Source: Bryum argenteum (lineage: Eukaryota; Streptophyta; Bryopsida; Bryales; Bryaceae). Taken from it: 64,000 nucleotides of DNA. Where the stretch lies: positions 8,783,001 to 8,847,000 of the forward strand of contig CM073325.1 in the NCBI GenBank assembly GCA_037043015.1, in the 5' to 3' direction. This document shows positions 25,123 through 36,330 of this stretch, piece by piece. The notes below the pieces were generated by a model, which saw only the letters and a program-made list of their open reading frames with translations, made no database searches and had not been told where the DNA came from. The stretch's first letter is position 1, and each line of letters begins with the position of its first letter. The translations under genes and the position numbers were made by a program.

Positions 25123-25385
25123 ATACACAAGAGTTGTTAGTTAGTGTTACAGACGTTCATTGTTGCGCAAATGTAACACTTCGCCATTATGTTACAACAC
25201 TAATTGTGAGATTGTTAGTAACACAAAATGTGAGAGCATGCAAATTTTCTTGCATGTGGAAAAATTTATTGGAAGTAGTGCAACCCCGGAGGCTTGAAAA
25301 AGAAAAGACAGGGGAAATTGATTGCAATGGGCGCCCAAAGTAAACACTAATTTCCATGCAACACTAATTAGCAACTCTTGTGTAT
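25123..25385. mobile_element. MITE, 263 bp, second copy inverted at 30.2 kb
   Basis: The left end ATACACAAGAGTTGTTAGTT is mirrored by the right end; the reverse complement reads ATACACAAGAGTTGCTAATT, then AGTGTT. The interior shares blocks with the opposite strand of 30222-30470: TTGCAAGAAAA(T/A)TT, ATCAAT.TCCC and GTTCACTTTGG / CCAAAGTAAAC. This defines a repeated family. Confidence 0.7.
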
Positions 25386-25410
25386 AAGAAACGAATTTGT
25401 GCATGCTTTA

Positions 25411-26003
25411 GAGCATGCCGAGCCTGCAGCGTGGGCTCGAGAGTGAAGCCTTGTTAGGAGTTTGAAGAACCCCATGCCACACACTTACTATCCCTATAAC
25501 CTGGTCAAGAGGGTTTTAAAAGGTCTCCTAAATTCTAGGACACCATAACTCCACTTAATCCCCTACTTTTATTCACATTTCAGCATCCCCATCAACCAAT
25601 AAAAGAATGCTATGCGGCATAAATATTATTGGTAGTGTGGGGTGGGCTCGGACGCCCGGCCGAGCCGCCCTCGCGAGCTTTTCATGTAGCCCAGCCTGGA
25701 GCACAGGGTTGGGCGCCCGTAAAAGAGTGCTACGAGCATTCTCTGGAGCCCCCATGAGCCAATGACATTTTTTCTTCATAATCTTTGGAAAAATTTCAAT
25801 TTGGACACCCCCCCTCCCTACCGTTTTTAATGATTTTGAATTCAAAATGAGGCATGTGTCTCCAAATTACTCTTGAAGACTATTTCTTAGCATTTTAAGC
25901 CTAAACATTAAAAATTTAGGGGACTCTTTACCCCTCCCCTCCCTTGCCTCCAGTAACGCTCGTAGCACAGATTTACAGTGATCCCACATTGTTGGGCATG
26001 CTC
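25411..26003. mobile_element. PIF/Harbinger-like MITE, second copy
   Basis: The left end TTA then GAGCATGCCGAGCCTGC and the right end GTTGGGCATGCTC match the termini of the element at 45336-45751 (GAGCATGCCCAGCCC). The interior shares, in inverse orientation, ACTAT.CCTATAACC.GGTCAAGAGGG and CTAGGACACCATAACTCCA. The left flank is TTA and the right flank TTT, so one target-site base appears mutated. Confidence 0.65.
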
Positions 26004-26110
26004 TTTCAAGTCAAAGACCCTCGATCAAGCTATCAATGTATGTGCCAATGGGTACAGTGTGACCTCATATTGGAAGGCGAATATTGTGGCACAGTAATGG
26101 ATAGAGAAGT

Positions 26111-26465
26111 TTAACCCTTAAACGCCCATGGGGTCTAAAATGGGCAACCCAAAATTGAATCATAGCATCTTTTGGACTTGGGCAACATGAATAGTGCACT
26201 TTTTGAACTTGGGCATCATGAGTGAATCAATCAATGATGAGCTTGCAACCTCTTACAAGGTCATGTACAACCCCAACCTACCTACCACAGTCCTTGCAAA
26301 GCACAAAATCACTCATACAAAATTGTGATGTAAACTCTAAAATTTCACTTTTTGAATACATCACAACAAGAAGGTGACTAGTTTGACATCAAAATATAAG
26401 TGAAAAGTTCATTACAGTGAGAGCTACAGAGCAGATTCTGTTGGAAAAGAGCCCCTCGGGGTTAA
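26111..26465. mobile_element. TTAA-1 family element, 355 bp
   Basis: TTAACCCTTAAACGCCCATG opens at 26111. The conserved interior (TTTTGGACTTGGGCAACATG, GATGAGCTTGCAACCTC, AAGCACAAAATCACTCATAC) runs to GATTCTGTTGGAAAAGAGCC, and the element closes CCTCGGGGTTAA at 26465. The right terminus is shortened compared with other copies and lacks GGGCGTTTAA. No transposase is encoded. Confidence 0.8.
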
Positions 26466-27082
26466 CTAGCAGAAAATGATCATGTGGTAGCTTGACCTGT
26501 ATGAACACTAGCTACTTCAATCGATTGGTGCCGATCGTGCTTTCGGCAATAGTCAAACCATCACCACCGTAACCTGAAAAAGGAGTTCGATCGACACGAA
26601 CTCGTTACCTTCTACGAGTAGACTTTGCTCTTGAGTGGCATTTCACGGACCGAACTGTATCTCCGTACTTGTACCTCGAGCTCCTCAGTCCCTTTTCTCT
26701 TTTCTTCCTCTCCATTATTTCAGTTGCACACAGATTGCTGCTGCACTTGATTCTCCAGGGAGAGGTTCTGCTACGGAACAGATGTATAGTTCCAGTTGGA
26801 GATACATCGATTGCTTCGATATAAAAATGAAAAAGGGGATTAGTGGTGTAGCAATGATGATGGGGTTGTCGACGAGATGGGCAAAACATGAATCACGGGA
26901 GCAAAAGCGGGGCGAATATACTGAACAAGGAGGGAACAAGTGCTGTGGATTGCACACGCCTGGTTGGAGCGTTGACATGCCCCTTCGAGCTATCGATCCG
27001 ATTCTTCTGTTTTGGCATCGGATCTTCATCTTTGCGTACGTACAGAGATTGCTCATTCAATACTAAAGCTTTACAACTTGTT

Positions 27083-27168
27083 TTAACCCCTAAAGTGGAC
27101 TAGCCTCAAATCTGCCAAAAAGCCTCAAATCTGCCAAAAAGCCTCAAAATTGCCAAACGGGTGGGGTG
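27083..27168. repeat. Three tandem copies of a 20-bp unit next to TTAACCCC
   Basis: AGCCTCAAATCTGCCAAAA occurs three times in a row (about 27101-27160, the last with one change). The run follows TTAACCCCTAAAG at 27083 and ends against the TTAA that begins the next element. The block may be a decayed TTAA-bounded element with CCCC at the left and a GGGGTG right end. Confidence 0.6.
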
Positions 27169-28483
27169 TTAACCCTTAAAGGTCCTTCCACTCCTCAATG
27201 GGCAGCCTGAAATTGGATCTCAGCATCTTTTGGACTTGGGCAACATGAATAGTGCACTTTTTGAACTTGGGCAACATGAATGAACCAATCAATGATGAGT
27301 TTGCAACCTCCTACAAGGTTTTGTGCAATCCCAACCTACCTACCACAATCCTTTCAAAGCACAAATCACTCATACAAAGTGCGATTTGAATTGTAGGATT
27401 TCACTTTGTAGATGCATCACAAAAAGGTGACCAGAATGATATAAGAAAATAAGTGAAAATTTGAGAATCAAAAGAGCTACAGGCAAGATTCTGTTGGAAA
27501 ACAACCCCTCGGGCTGACAGGTGCCTTTAACCCTTTCATGACCACTCTTGTTTTGGAAGTCGAGGTTTTTTTGAGGTGTCTGAATGTATTTTGGAGTGCA
27601 TCGAACACATGAAGGGTCAAAATTAAGATCCGACCGTATAAATGTGTAGTGAACTTCATATACATGCTAGTGGCCAAACATGGGTCAGATCTACCGTATA
27701 AACTAGAGTATTATGATGTTCCGAGTCAAGTGTAGTACATAGCGTATACATGACCTCGAAGCTTTTTACTAGGAATAGAGACCAAAATATCCAGATTTGG
27801 GCAAAACACATGTGGTCAATATTGTAGAGAGTTTGAAGATCTATCCAACCACACAATGAGCGTTGCATTTCGAGCATTTATGAAACCAAAATTGTGAAAA
27901 GAGACCAAGAACCCAGTTCCTTGTATACGGTCGCGTACAAGAAATACATGGGATATCGTAGCAGATATGGTCAGATTGAAAAATCAGACATGGTCACATT
28001 CATCTGACGCTGAGCCTTGACGTAGAATCACTGTGCAAACAACATGTGTTGATTCTTTTTGGGGAGGATTTCAGGTTGTACAAACGTATACGCTTTTATA
28101 GACGGTGTAGGGTTGCCAAAAGAAATCAACTCTTCTGTTGACGACGGAGCCAATTGAGTAGTACCCCCATGTTCCCATGTTCCCAAGGGACCCTTAGAAT
28201 TGGTGGCATGTGTCTTCGATAGCCGTATTTCCTGAATCTTTCTCACTTCTTTCCAAACCAAACTCTCAGTATCTCATACTCATCACCATGTATAGACAGC
28301 TCTACCAGGCGGAGTACGAGTCCAAATGCATCGTTGTTTTGTGTAGTAGATCCACCACACACTCCTCTTCTGGCGTTGTTCTCTAACATTTTGCTGTTTC
28401 TACACAGATTCTACTCAATCATGGAATAACCACACTTCAGCGACCATATCTGGTTGATTGGTCATGAAAGGGTTAAGGGTTAA
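27169..28483. mobile_element. TTAA-1 family element interrupted by a nested TTAA element
   Basis: The left terminus TTAACCCTTAAAGGTCC is at 27169. The interior is that of the family (GGACTTGGGCAACATGAATA, CACTCATACAAAG) to CCCCTCGGGCTGACAGGTGCC at 27525. The right terminus TTTAAGGGTTAA is split: its first TTAA is at 27527-27530 and its continuation GGGTTAA is at 28477-28483. The intervening sequence is the separate element described next. Net length without it is about 369 bp, matching the other copies. Confidence 0.8.
27527..28476. mobile_element. Nested piggyBac-like non-autonomous element, about 950 bp
   Basis: The termini are TTAACCCTTTCATGACCA on the left and TGGTCATGAAAGGGTTAA on the right: a 14-bp perfect inverted repeat (CCCTTTCATGACCA) plus TTAA at both sides. 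The TTAA plus CCC...GGG arrangement is the piggyBac superfamily signature. It lies exactly at an internal TTAA of the host element's right terminus, as expected if TTAA is the duplicated target. The interior shows no transposase-like frame. It contains a short tandem (CCATGTTCCCATGTTCCC at about 28169). Confidence 0.85.
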
Positions 28484-29308
28484 TCAGTGAATATTGTTAT
28501 TTCGCAAATATCTTGGTTTCAAGTAGAATATTATGATATTCAAGTGACTATCAAATGCACCCTTAGTACAGTGTGTAGTGTCAACACTAACTACTTGAGA
28601 AAAAATTCACCAACTTTCATCTTAATATTTAGAACCATTCTCTCTCTCAACAATCTTGGTAAATTTCCTTTAGTTACTTAATTTGAGCCTCCTACATTGT
28701 AGGATGTAACTCACTTGAGTATGTTCATCTAGATGTTGTTGGGTGCAGATTGAATCATGCATCAATTCAAGGAGCTCGGCCACCAGTTGCAATCACAATA
28801 CAATAATGTTAAAAAGCTAATAACATCAATATTATAATAATTGCTAATATTTTATAACATAGAGAAGGTATCAAAATCATTATGTGTCAGTTAAGGTACT
28901 GCTTAGAGTGAGTTCGTGGGAATATTAACTCCAGGTATTCCTTTGGTACTGTACCCGTACTATATTCTCAGGAATACTATTTTTACCAGAACAAAGTCAA
29001 ATTATCATGATTATTGAAATACCGACATTTTATTGGAATTTTATGAACATTCAAGGTATTACGTTTCGGATCAATAAGCATTCTCTTTACTATTTTCTAG
29101 TAGGACAAAACCCAACCAAGGGAAAATGGAGTGGTATCATGGATGGAGTTATAGGTTGTTTCACACAGAGGTATATACTAGATTCGCTAATCCACCAACA
29201 CTGGGTACTCATAGCAAACATTGTACGTAGCACATTGTAGAAGAGTTCAAGAATCATAATTCTACTTGGTTTATCCTTCTACTTACTATGCTCATAGACT
29301 ATCAACCC
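28484..29308. other. Intergenic, no gene recognised
   Basis: AT-rich sequence between two TTAA elements, with no recognisable coding content or RNA gene. Confidence 0.5.
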
Positions 29309-29683
29309 TTAACCCTTAAACGCCCATGGGGTGTGAAACGGGCAGCCCAAAATTGGATCACAGAATTTTTTGGACTTGGGCATCATGAATAGTGCACTTT
29401 TTGAACAAGGGCATCATGAATGCACCAATCAATGATGAGCTTGCAACCTCCTCCAAGGTTATGTACAACCCCAACCTCGCTACCACAATCCTTTCAAAGC
29501 ACAAAATCACTCATACAAATTGTGATTTGAATTCTAAAATTTCACTTTTTGAATGCATCACAAGAAAAGACAGTGACCAGTTTGACATCAAAATATAAGT
29601 GAAAAGTTGATTACAGTGAGAGCTGCAGAGCAGATTCTGTTGGAATCAAGCCCCTCGGGCTTGCTTGGGCGTTTAAGTATTAA
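29309..29683. mobile_element. TTAA-1 family element, 375 bp
   Basis: It runs from TTAACCCTTAAACGCCCATG to TTGGGCGTTTAAGTATTAA. The interior is the most complete of the copies and holds an open frame (29392-29598) containing INDELATSSKVMYNPNL and LSKHKITHTNCDLNSKISL, which is shared with the 36.3 kb copy. Confidence 0.85.
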
Positions 29684-29741
29684 TTAGAGTGAGAGCTACA
29701 CAAAAAAACCCCTCGGGGTTGCTTGGGCGTTTAGGAGTTAA
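29684..29741. mobile_element. Second, partial right end of TTAA-1 element
   Basis: Immediately after the 29.3 kb element, the right-end sequence repeats: GTGAGAGCTACA, CCCCTCGGGG, TTGCTTGGGCGTTTAGGAGTTAA, ending at TTAA 29738-29741. This looks like a tandem partial duplication or a head-to-tail insertion later deleted. Confidence 0.75.
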
Positions 29742-30221
29742 CTTCACCACAGGTAAAATTTGAGCCATTACTGAGCACCTTACCTTTATTTTACTATCCT
29801 AGTTTTGTGTTCCTTCCGAGATAGAGTAAAACGTTTTGACTTTTGGGTTGCGAGATTCCGGTGATCGACGTTGCTCCGGGTGACGGATGTCGGACAGAGC
29901 GACGAACGAGGGGAACGAGAAAAGCGTTAAGTCGACGAGGAAATCGGACGGAGGGAATCGGACGGAGGCAAAGGGGGTGGAGACTCGATCGTCGACGAAA
30001 GGGGCCGATTGATTCGCCCCATGACCTTGCCTTCAAGTGATAAATAGAATCTGGGCTTTTTATGCACTTTCCCCCATTTTGTTCCGTTTGCCAATATAAA
30101 AAATATCATAATAATGTTATGCACATCATGTTGACTTTATAATATATAAATCTCAAATACTCATTCAATTTCTAGGTAAAAACATCATGAACATATGAAC
30201 TTGTTGTTGGGACCGAGAGTC

Positions 30222-30520
30222 CCAAAGTTGTTAATTAGTGTTACAAGGAGATTAGTGTAACAGGTAACTTTTAGTAAATTGCACTATTTCTCAACTCTCT
30301 TAAGATAAGTGTTCACTTTGGAACACCATTACAATCAATGTCCCTTATCTTTTTTCTTCAAGTCACCAATTGTCCCACTTCCAGTAAATTCATTTACTTG
30401 CAAGAAAAATTTACATGATCTCACCTTTAGTGTTATGGTTTGACAATTAGTGTTAAGTTCACAAATTGTGTAGTGGTCGGTCCAAGACTTGACTTGGGCT
30501 GGGGCTGGTAAGTCGGCCAC
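30222..30520. mobile_element. Inverted, diverged copy of the 25.1 kb MITE
   Basis: AGTTGTTAATTAGTGTTACA at 30222 repeats the terminus of the 25123-25385 element, and the following sequence aligns with its opposite strand. Shared text includes GTTCACTTTGGAACACCATT, CTTGCAAGAAAAATTTACATG and GACAATTAGTGTTA. The right end is less clear. Confidence 0.55.
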
Positions 30521-32317
30521 GATTGCCCCCAACTCTAGTAACTCCCATTGACTTCTTTCATATAAATTTCCCATTCTTTAATCACCCCCAAAAAGGACTT
30601 CGAAGTAGACTTCAAATCATCACTGGATTATAAAACTCTTATAAAAAAATCATTACTGAATCTGATAGTACAGTACAATGCTTTGCCTTCCGAGTGGAAA
30701 GTGCATGAACAGAACAACAGTACGAGTGTACGACGATGCTCACATGCTCAGCATCTCGCACACAACGATGGCATCACATGGCAGTGTCAACTCTATCGCG
30801 CCTGCTCGCCACATGCGCATATGCTCCCCCTGATTCTCAACGAGCGGTCGATGACATAAAGCAATGGAACCAATAAGAAAATTGAAAGTGCAGCGTGGTT
30901 TCCGCATTGTAGCGAGCAGCTGGTGTGATTCTCGGGAGTCGGTCCATGCCGGATAATGAGTTTTTTTGATCGGACCGATCAGTTGTAAAAATAAATACAT
31001 CTGTATATTCCATAAATGCATCTGTTCCATGGCAGAAATAACAGGACCTCTGCCTGGAGAATCAACTGCAGTAACGAGATAAGGAACCTTCGGTCACTTT
31101 GCAACTTGCTGTTGGATGACGTACTTTCAGTTTTTCCTGGCTCTTTGTCTTCTATAATATAATATACTTGTTTGTGCTTCGAGGAGATTTACTTCTTTTG
31201 CTGCTTCCTGTCTCAAAAGCGAAGCTGCTGATATTGTGTATGTATGATATTTTTATTAGTCTTTTATCATGAACGATTATCCGTTGACCTGACTACTTGT
31301 TAGTCGACAATGGGTTCTTAGAAAATGAAGGGATAATAGTTCTTTCTTGAGTCGAAAGTGAGTGAAAGTAGTGGATATTAGCTAACTTGAACTATCACCT
31401 TACTTGCAATTTACAGCTTACGAGGGGAAAATAAGCGTTCATCTATATTCAGTATGATAGTTCAGAGTGGAATTTTTGATAATTCAAGCTAATTCTCTAG
31501 ATAAAAAGCTCATAGTGGATTCTTAGATATTTCAAAGCAAGCCAAATCAAGATATTATACAATGTGCAAGAACATTTTGTGGAAGTACTTTGACTTTGAA
31601 GCATGGAAAAATCAGTGATGAGGCTTGTGAAGTGTCCATAACTTTCCTCTCGAATTATGATCTCTGTGCATGTCACACGCTTTGCCAAGCAGTGGTGGCA
31701 GTCACTCCACAGAAGAGATATCAAAGTGCCCAATGAGATGGAGGTGTTGTACACAAAGCTTGATAACTTATCACTCAATCGATGCCTACAAAGAGGGCAA
31801 AGAAGATTGCCCATAAAAAGACATTACCCCTAAGTAAAAATCGATACTAATCAGACAATAGTAAATACATAAGAATGTGGGACCCAAGAGAATTTCCATT
31901 GAAGGAATATGATAATGTTCATGATGTAGGAAAGAATCACAGAAGGAAGTGACCCTAGAAGTTTTCAAGCAGGAAATGTACACTTAAAAAAGGGGAGATT
32001 CCTCAGGATAAGGAAAACATCGAAACCTCCATCCCTCTAAACAGGGCTCTACACCTGAAGCTAAAAAAAGAAAAACGGATCTGTCTGTCACTCTGCACAT
32101 TGTTGGTATCGAACCCTAGGAACGGAGGTATGATTCAAGCACATCACTTGCTTTTTTTGGGTTGTGTAATACAAAGACGTCTGCAAGAGCCCTTACGTAT
32201 GTTTTGATTTCCTCTCCATTGATGTCAAAATTTTGGACAGAAGACAAAAGAACGAAGGGAAAATCGACCCCCTGGCAGAAAAAGTAAAGAAAAGAGACTG
32301 TATTGAATGGTGATGGT
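30521..32317. other. Intergenic downstream of the bHLH gene
   Basis: No confident gene. A minus-strand ATG at 31814 opens 105 codons starting MGNLLCPLCRHRLSDKL, but the sequence lacks further family signals and is not called. A region at about 30950-31090 resembles 24890-25080 (shared CATCTGTTCCAT/CATTTGTTCCAT, CCTCTGC.TGGAGAAT.AACTG.AGTA). Confidence 0.4.
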
Positions 32318-33727
32318 CTAGGCCACTGGTGGCCTCAAGACATGGTCCTGGGAGGTGTCTACGGCTGCTGGCGGCATCCATTGCCACATCGCCATGCCTG
32401 GATAGCCTGCCATTTGTGCTGCCTTAGTCGATGCTGCTTGTGTCTGTGCTGCGTACACTGCCGCTGCGGCATGCATCGCCGCTGGATGCGGCATGTATCC
32501 TGAAGGAAGTGCCATTGCCTTCACTTGCTGCTCTAACCTTTCCTTATCTGCCTTCAGCCGCGTCTTCTCTTCACGTAACTCATTCTTCTCGTTCTACACA
32601 AAACCAGCATCGTCAGCCTCAACTCTTTTATCTGAGGTGGTGCTCAACAAAGTAAGATGTTGTTCCTTACCTTCATATCCTTGATGGTCTCTCGTAGCTG
32701 ATCGTTCGACTCCTGCAGCCCTTGGGCCTCAGTACGAAGCTGAGTTAAGATGCGCACTGCGTCACTCAATATCGTCGCCTTGTCTGTCTTGGGCGGCCGG
32801 CCTGGTTCCAGAGCAGCGCTCAACTCTGTGAACCTGAAATGATACACATGGTTCAGAAAAGAGAAAAAGCAAAACCTCCAAAGACTTCCACATTCGAGAG
32901 TTCAACATACTTTGTAGCTATGCGACAGCCTTCGTTCTTCCGAGTCCTGAGAGCATGCATAGAACGGGTAGGTCATGTCAATACACTGACCTGTCATTGA
33001 GGCGATCACGGCGCATCTTTTCACGGCATGCTTTGTTGCCAGCGCCACTACAAGCCTCCTCTCGAGACCTGAAAGGCCAAACAAACTGTCAATCGCAACT
33101 CCGGGGAGAGCCAACAGAAGGAAACGTGGCTGATGTTTACAACACCGACCAACATGGAGGCGTGTGCATGTGTTCCGTTCTATAGATTAGTGGCGGACTA
33201 AAGGTTCACAAACCTTTTCCTGGAACCGCTCTTCTCAAGTACGTCCGACTCTCCCTTCGAACATTCATTGTCGATACTGTGCACAGCAAAAACAAAATAT
33301 GAATTCAGCTACCTAAGAACATGCGCAAAATAACGACAACAATCGATCTGTTTTATCAATTCGCAAGAGAAAGTCTCTTCTTCACCTACGACCAACCTCC
33401 TACATCCTAATTGAACCACGAACCTGCTGTGAGCCTATCCTCAGCTCAAAGAGCTAGCACATTGTGAAACTAATCTGCTTTCAGTGCCATAGCTGGTAGA
33501 GTCATCCAGGAAACCGAAAAGTACATATATCTCCCGTGAAGAAGCTTCACATTCTCGGTCAATGCAAGCAATGGATGTGAGCGATTGATGTACCTGCAAT
33601 CGACCTGCTCGGCACCGGGGTTCTGACACCAGAAAAAGGGATTCGAAGGCTGAACCTCCTCCTCGGCGAGCAAACCCTCCGCCAGATACGACATCCATTT
33701 AGTCGTATTAGACGGTGAGGACATCAT
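32318..33727 (-). CDS. bHLH transcription factor, subgroup IVc (ILR3 / bHLH105-like), intact
   Basis: Conceptual splicing of 33727-33594, 33276-33214, 33068-32991, 32833-32671 and 32593-32318 gives 714 nt (237 aa), all in phase with GT-AG borders. The basic region reads NKACREKMRRDRLNDR, whose His/Glu/Arg-type contacts bind E-box-like DNA. The HLH continues as FTELSAALEPGRPPKTDKAT and runs into a leucine-zipper-like helix (NEKNELREEKTRLKADKERL). The C-terminus MWQWMPPAAVDTSQDHVLRP, then PVA, is the diagnostic tail of this subgroup. In Arabidopsis these nuclear factors dimerise and activate iron-deficiency genes; the same role here is inference. The N-terminus starts MMSSPSN, with a pyrimidine-rich leader (CTCTTTCTCTTTCTC) upstream at about 33830-33860. 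Confidence 0.93.
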
Positions 33728-34399
33728 CCTCCTCAAACAGCTCGTTCCCCTAACCCTCGTCTCAGCACGGCACAGCGCGCATGCAGCAGCAAATTACAAA
33801 TTCCAGTCGACGACGACCGACCGCCCGCCCGCTCTCTTTCTCTTTCTCTTTCTCTACACCTCCTCTAACGCACGTTCACTACTAATCCACCATTCGATTG
33901 ATATTCCAGGAAACCCGTGCCAACAACAAAAACCACGCCCCTGCAACCGGAAGGCGATAAGCATCAAACAATAAACGCATAATGCTCCTCCCTGTTCTCA
34001 ACAGCAAACCTATCAGCAACACATTCCACAAAGCCGGAGCCCTATGAACACACGAAAACTGTAGATGACTCTCGCTCTTCTCTGCTACAAATTCGGCAAC
34101 TCTCCACAAAAAAGGGATAGTAAAAAAGAAATCCCTAATTTACAATATATTCTAACTCTGATCCCCTGAGGATTGGATGTGTTGTTCTTTTCCGGTTCAC
34201 GCAAGAGCAGACCTGCAAGAGTACAAAACACTCGAAGCGCCGGCAGATTGTGCGCGCAAACAACAGACGGGGCCCTCCACCACTTCCACCAAACCCTCCC
34301 TGAGGGTCCGGCTCTACTATAATACTCCACTATAATGGCAAAAACCGGGATGGCGAGGTGGCGAATTTCGATTGTAGAGGAATCAATGGTCAGCTCTGG

Positions 34400-34962
34400 A
34401 AGCGGCTTCGAATCCGACAAGCAAAATCGGGGAATCTTTCACACAAGTACTACGAAGCTTTGAGCAGTATCGCCATTTCACGACGACGGAGGAAAGCAGT
34501 GGTCGCAACGGCGCGACCGTGCACGCGCGGTTTCGCACCTCGTTTCTCCCCGAAAGATGCGATTCCGTTGTTGGGCGTGGAACTGCGCGGGATTCCAGCA
34601 TGATGACGCGCCTCGTTTCTGGTGGTCTCCTAGTTAGATTTTATTTTTTTTCCTTTCCGGGCAGTGCGCCTGACTGCCACCTGCCCTTCTGCCCCTTCGG
34701 TCAAAGTGGCTGCCCTCCGACCATTCAATTTTTCTTTTTACCACTCAACTTGGAGTGTGAACCAAATTTACGCTTTGGCCCTTGAAAGGTCCAACCCTAA
34801 AAGTCCCAAGTTCCGGTTCTTTTTGGAGTTTTGTTTTGTTCACTAGAGGACCACTTGGTACTTTTGAGGTTTTAAGTGACCAATGTCTACATTCAACTTG
34901 AAAAGCATTATTTGCAAGGTTATATTGATTGTATTTTGTATGTTTTGTCATGGTGAGTGTTG

Positions 34963-34998
<36 letters not shown>

Positions 34999-35349
34999 GG
35001 GGGGGGCAATGCTTGTATCAAAAAATCAATCATTATGTTTTTAAGTGGTGCAGAGAAATTTATGGAAGTCTAATACAACAATATTTTCAATTTTTTGTAA
35101 TTCCTACAATGCTTTCAATATTGTTGTGTTGTTTTTGTGTCGAAAATTTGATCATTTGTGTGGATTCGCCTAAAAAATAATCATTCATGCAAATCTTTTT
35201 TTCCCAAACAAAGCATAAGAAAATTTTCAAGTAAAAGAAATAATCAATTTTAGTCTTTATAAATCAAAATAGAGTTAAGATTGGTATACGCATGGAGGTA
35301 GGTGAAAGAGTAAGGTGAAACTTGAAGTACTTTGGAAAGCAAGCTCCAT
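34400..35349. other. Upstream spacer with long T/G homopolymer
   Basis: No gene was recognised. At about 34967-35005 there is a run of more than 30 T followed by 7 G, a length-unstable tract and possible assembly weak point. Confidence 0.5.
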
Positions 35350-35645
35350 TAATTGCTTTTACACAATCACCAACCCGACATGCACTATTTATGCGATATG
35401 ACACGTGGCATGTTGTACTTAGGAAAGCTAAGTTATAATAACAGGTTCAGCACGGAGTCACCAACAGGCATGGAGCACTTATGATACGTGGGGTTTGTTG
35501 CGGTTTGAAATGTTAACTTTCATTCGGCGTACACTGACTCACCAACGTGCATGCAAAAATTATACAACATGAGACGTGGCCTTCTTGTAGTTTGAAAAGC
35601 TAAGTTTAAGTGATTGGCTTTTTATAGTGACCAACCGATATGCAA
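35350..35645. repeat. Degenerate tandem repeat, about 80-90 bp per unit, 3.5 units
   Basis: Units begin near 35353, 35443, 35522 and 35611. Each shows TCACCAAC..GCATG, a T/A run, GA.ACGTGG, TTGTA/TTGCGG, GAAA(G/T)(C/G)TAA.TT. Divergence between units is considerable, so the array is old. Confidence 0.6.
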
Positions 35646-36330
35646 CCTCACACACACGTAGGTGTATTGAGGGTTGGTGAAAGGTAAGGCACTCCTCTTT
35701 GTCATGTTTGTCATGTGAAAAGAAAGTAATACTTCGTATGCCTACAACTTTAGAAGTAGTTCAACTTATGTGTTACAAGAGATTGCATTATTATATTGCA
35801 ATATATAATTTACATAAAATAAGATAAAATACTGTAGAGAGAAGTTTGACCATTTGTACTTTCAACCTTTAGATATATAAAACTTTTGTAAACAATGTGT
35901 AACCACGTTCATATTTAAGATAATATCAATCTTGAAACAAGTGGACCTTATAACTTTCATCAACCTTTTGAATATATGAATTCGATTTTTAAAATGCGGT
36001 GTTTCCTCAACATTGAGATTTCAAATGAATTTTCCGTTGATTAATATGCATGAGCACATCTTATAATTATTTTACATCCACAATTTTCATCAACTTACTC
36101 CTACAGATTAGGGAGGCACAAATAAGAGCATCCCCAACATACTTACTTGAGGGGTAGGGTTGGCTACATCAAGAGGGGAAATGGTTATTTTCTTTTCTTT
36201 AGACGATGAGATGCATCACATATGGCTTGCTTGGTAAAGTTAGGCCCTTCACCTGCCAAAGGTAGCATCTCTTCAAGTCCTCCTACTTGCTTGGTCACAT
36301 ACCCAACTCGCACCCAAAGGTATCATCTTC

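Noticed and set aside
26635..27066. 143-codon open frame on the plus strand and a 113-codon one opposite
   Set aside because: The plus frame begins with GTG, neither strand has recognisable motifs, and the two mirror each other as expected of chance openness.
31497..31814. Minus-strand ORF starting MGNLLCPLCRHRL, possible RING-like protein
   Set aside because: Only one CxxC-like pair is present, no further zinc ligands follow, and the remainder is low-complexity hydrophobic sequence.
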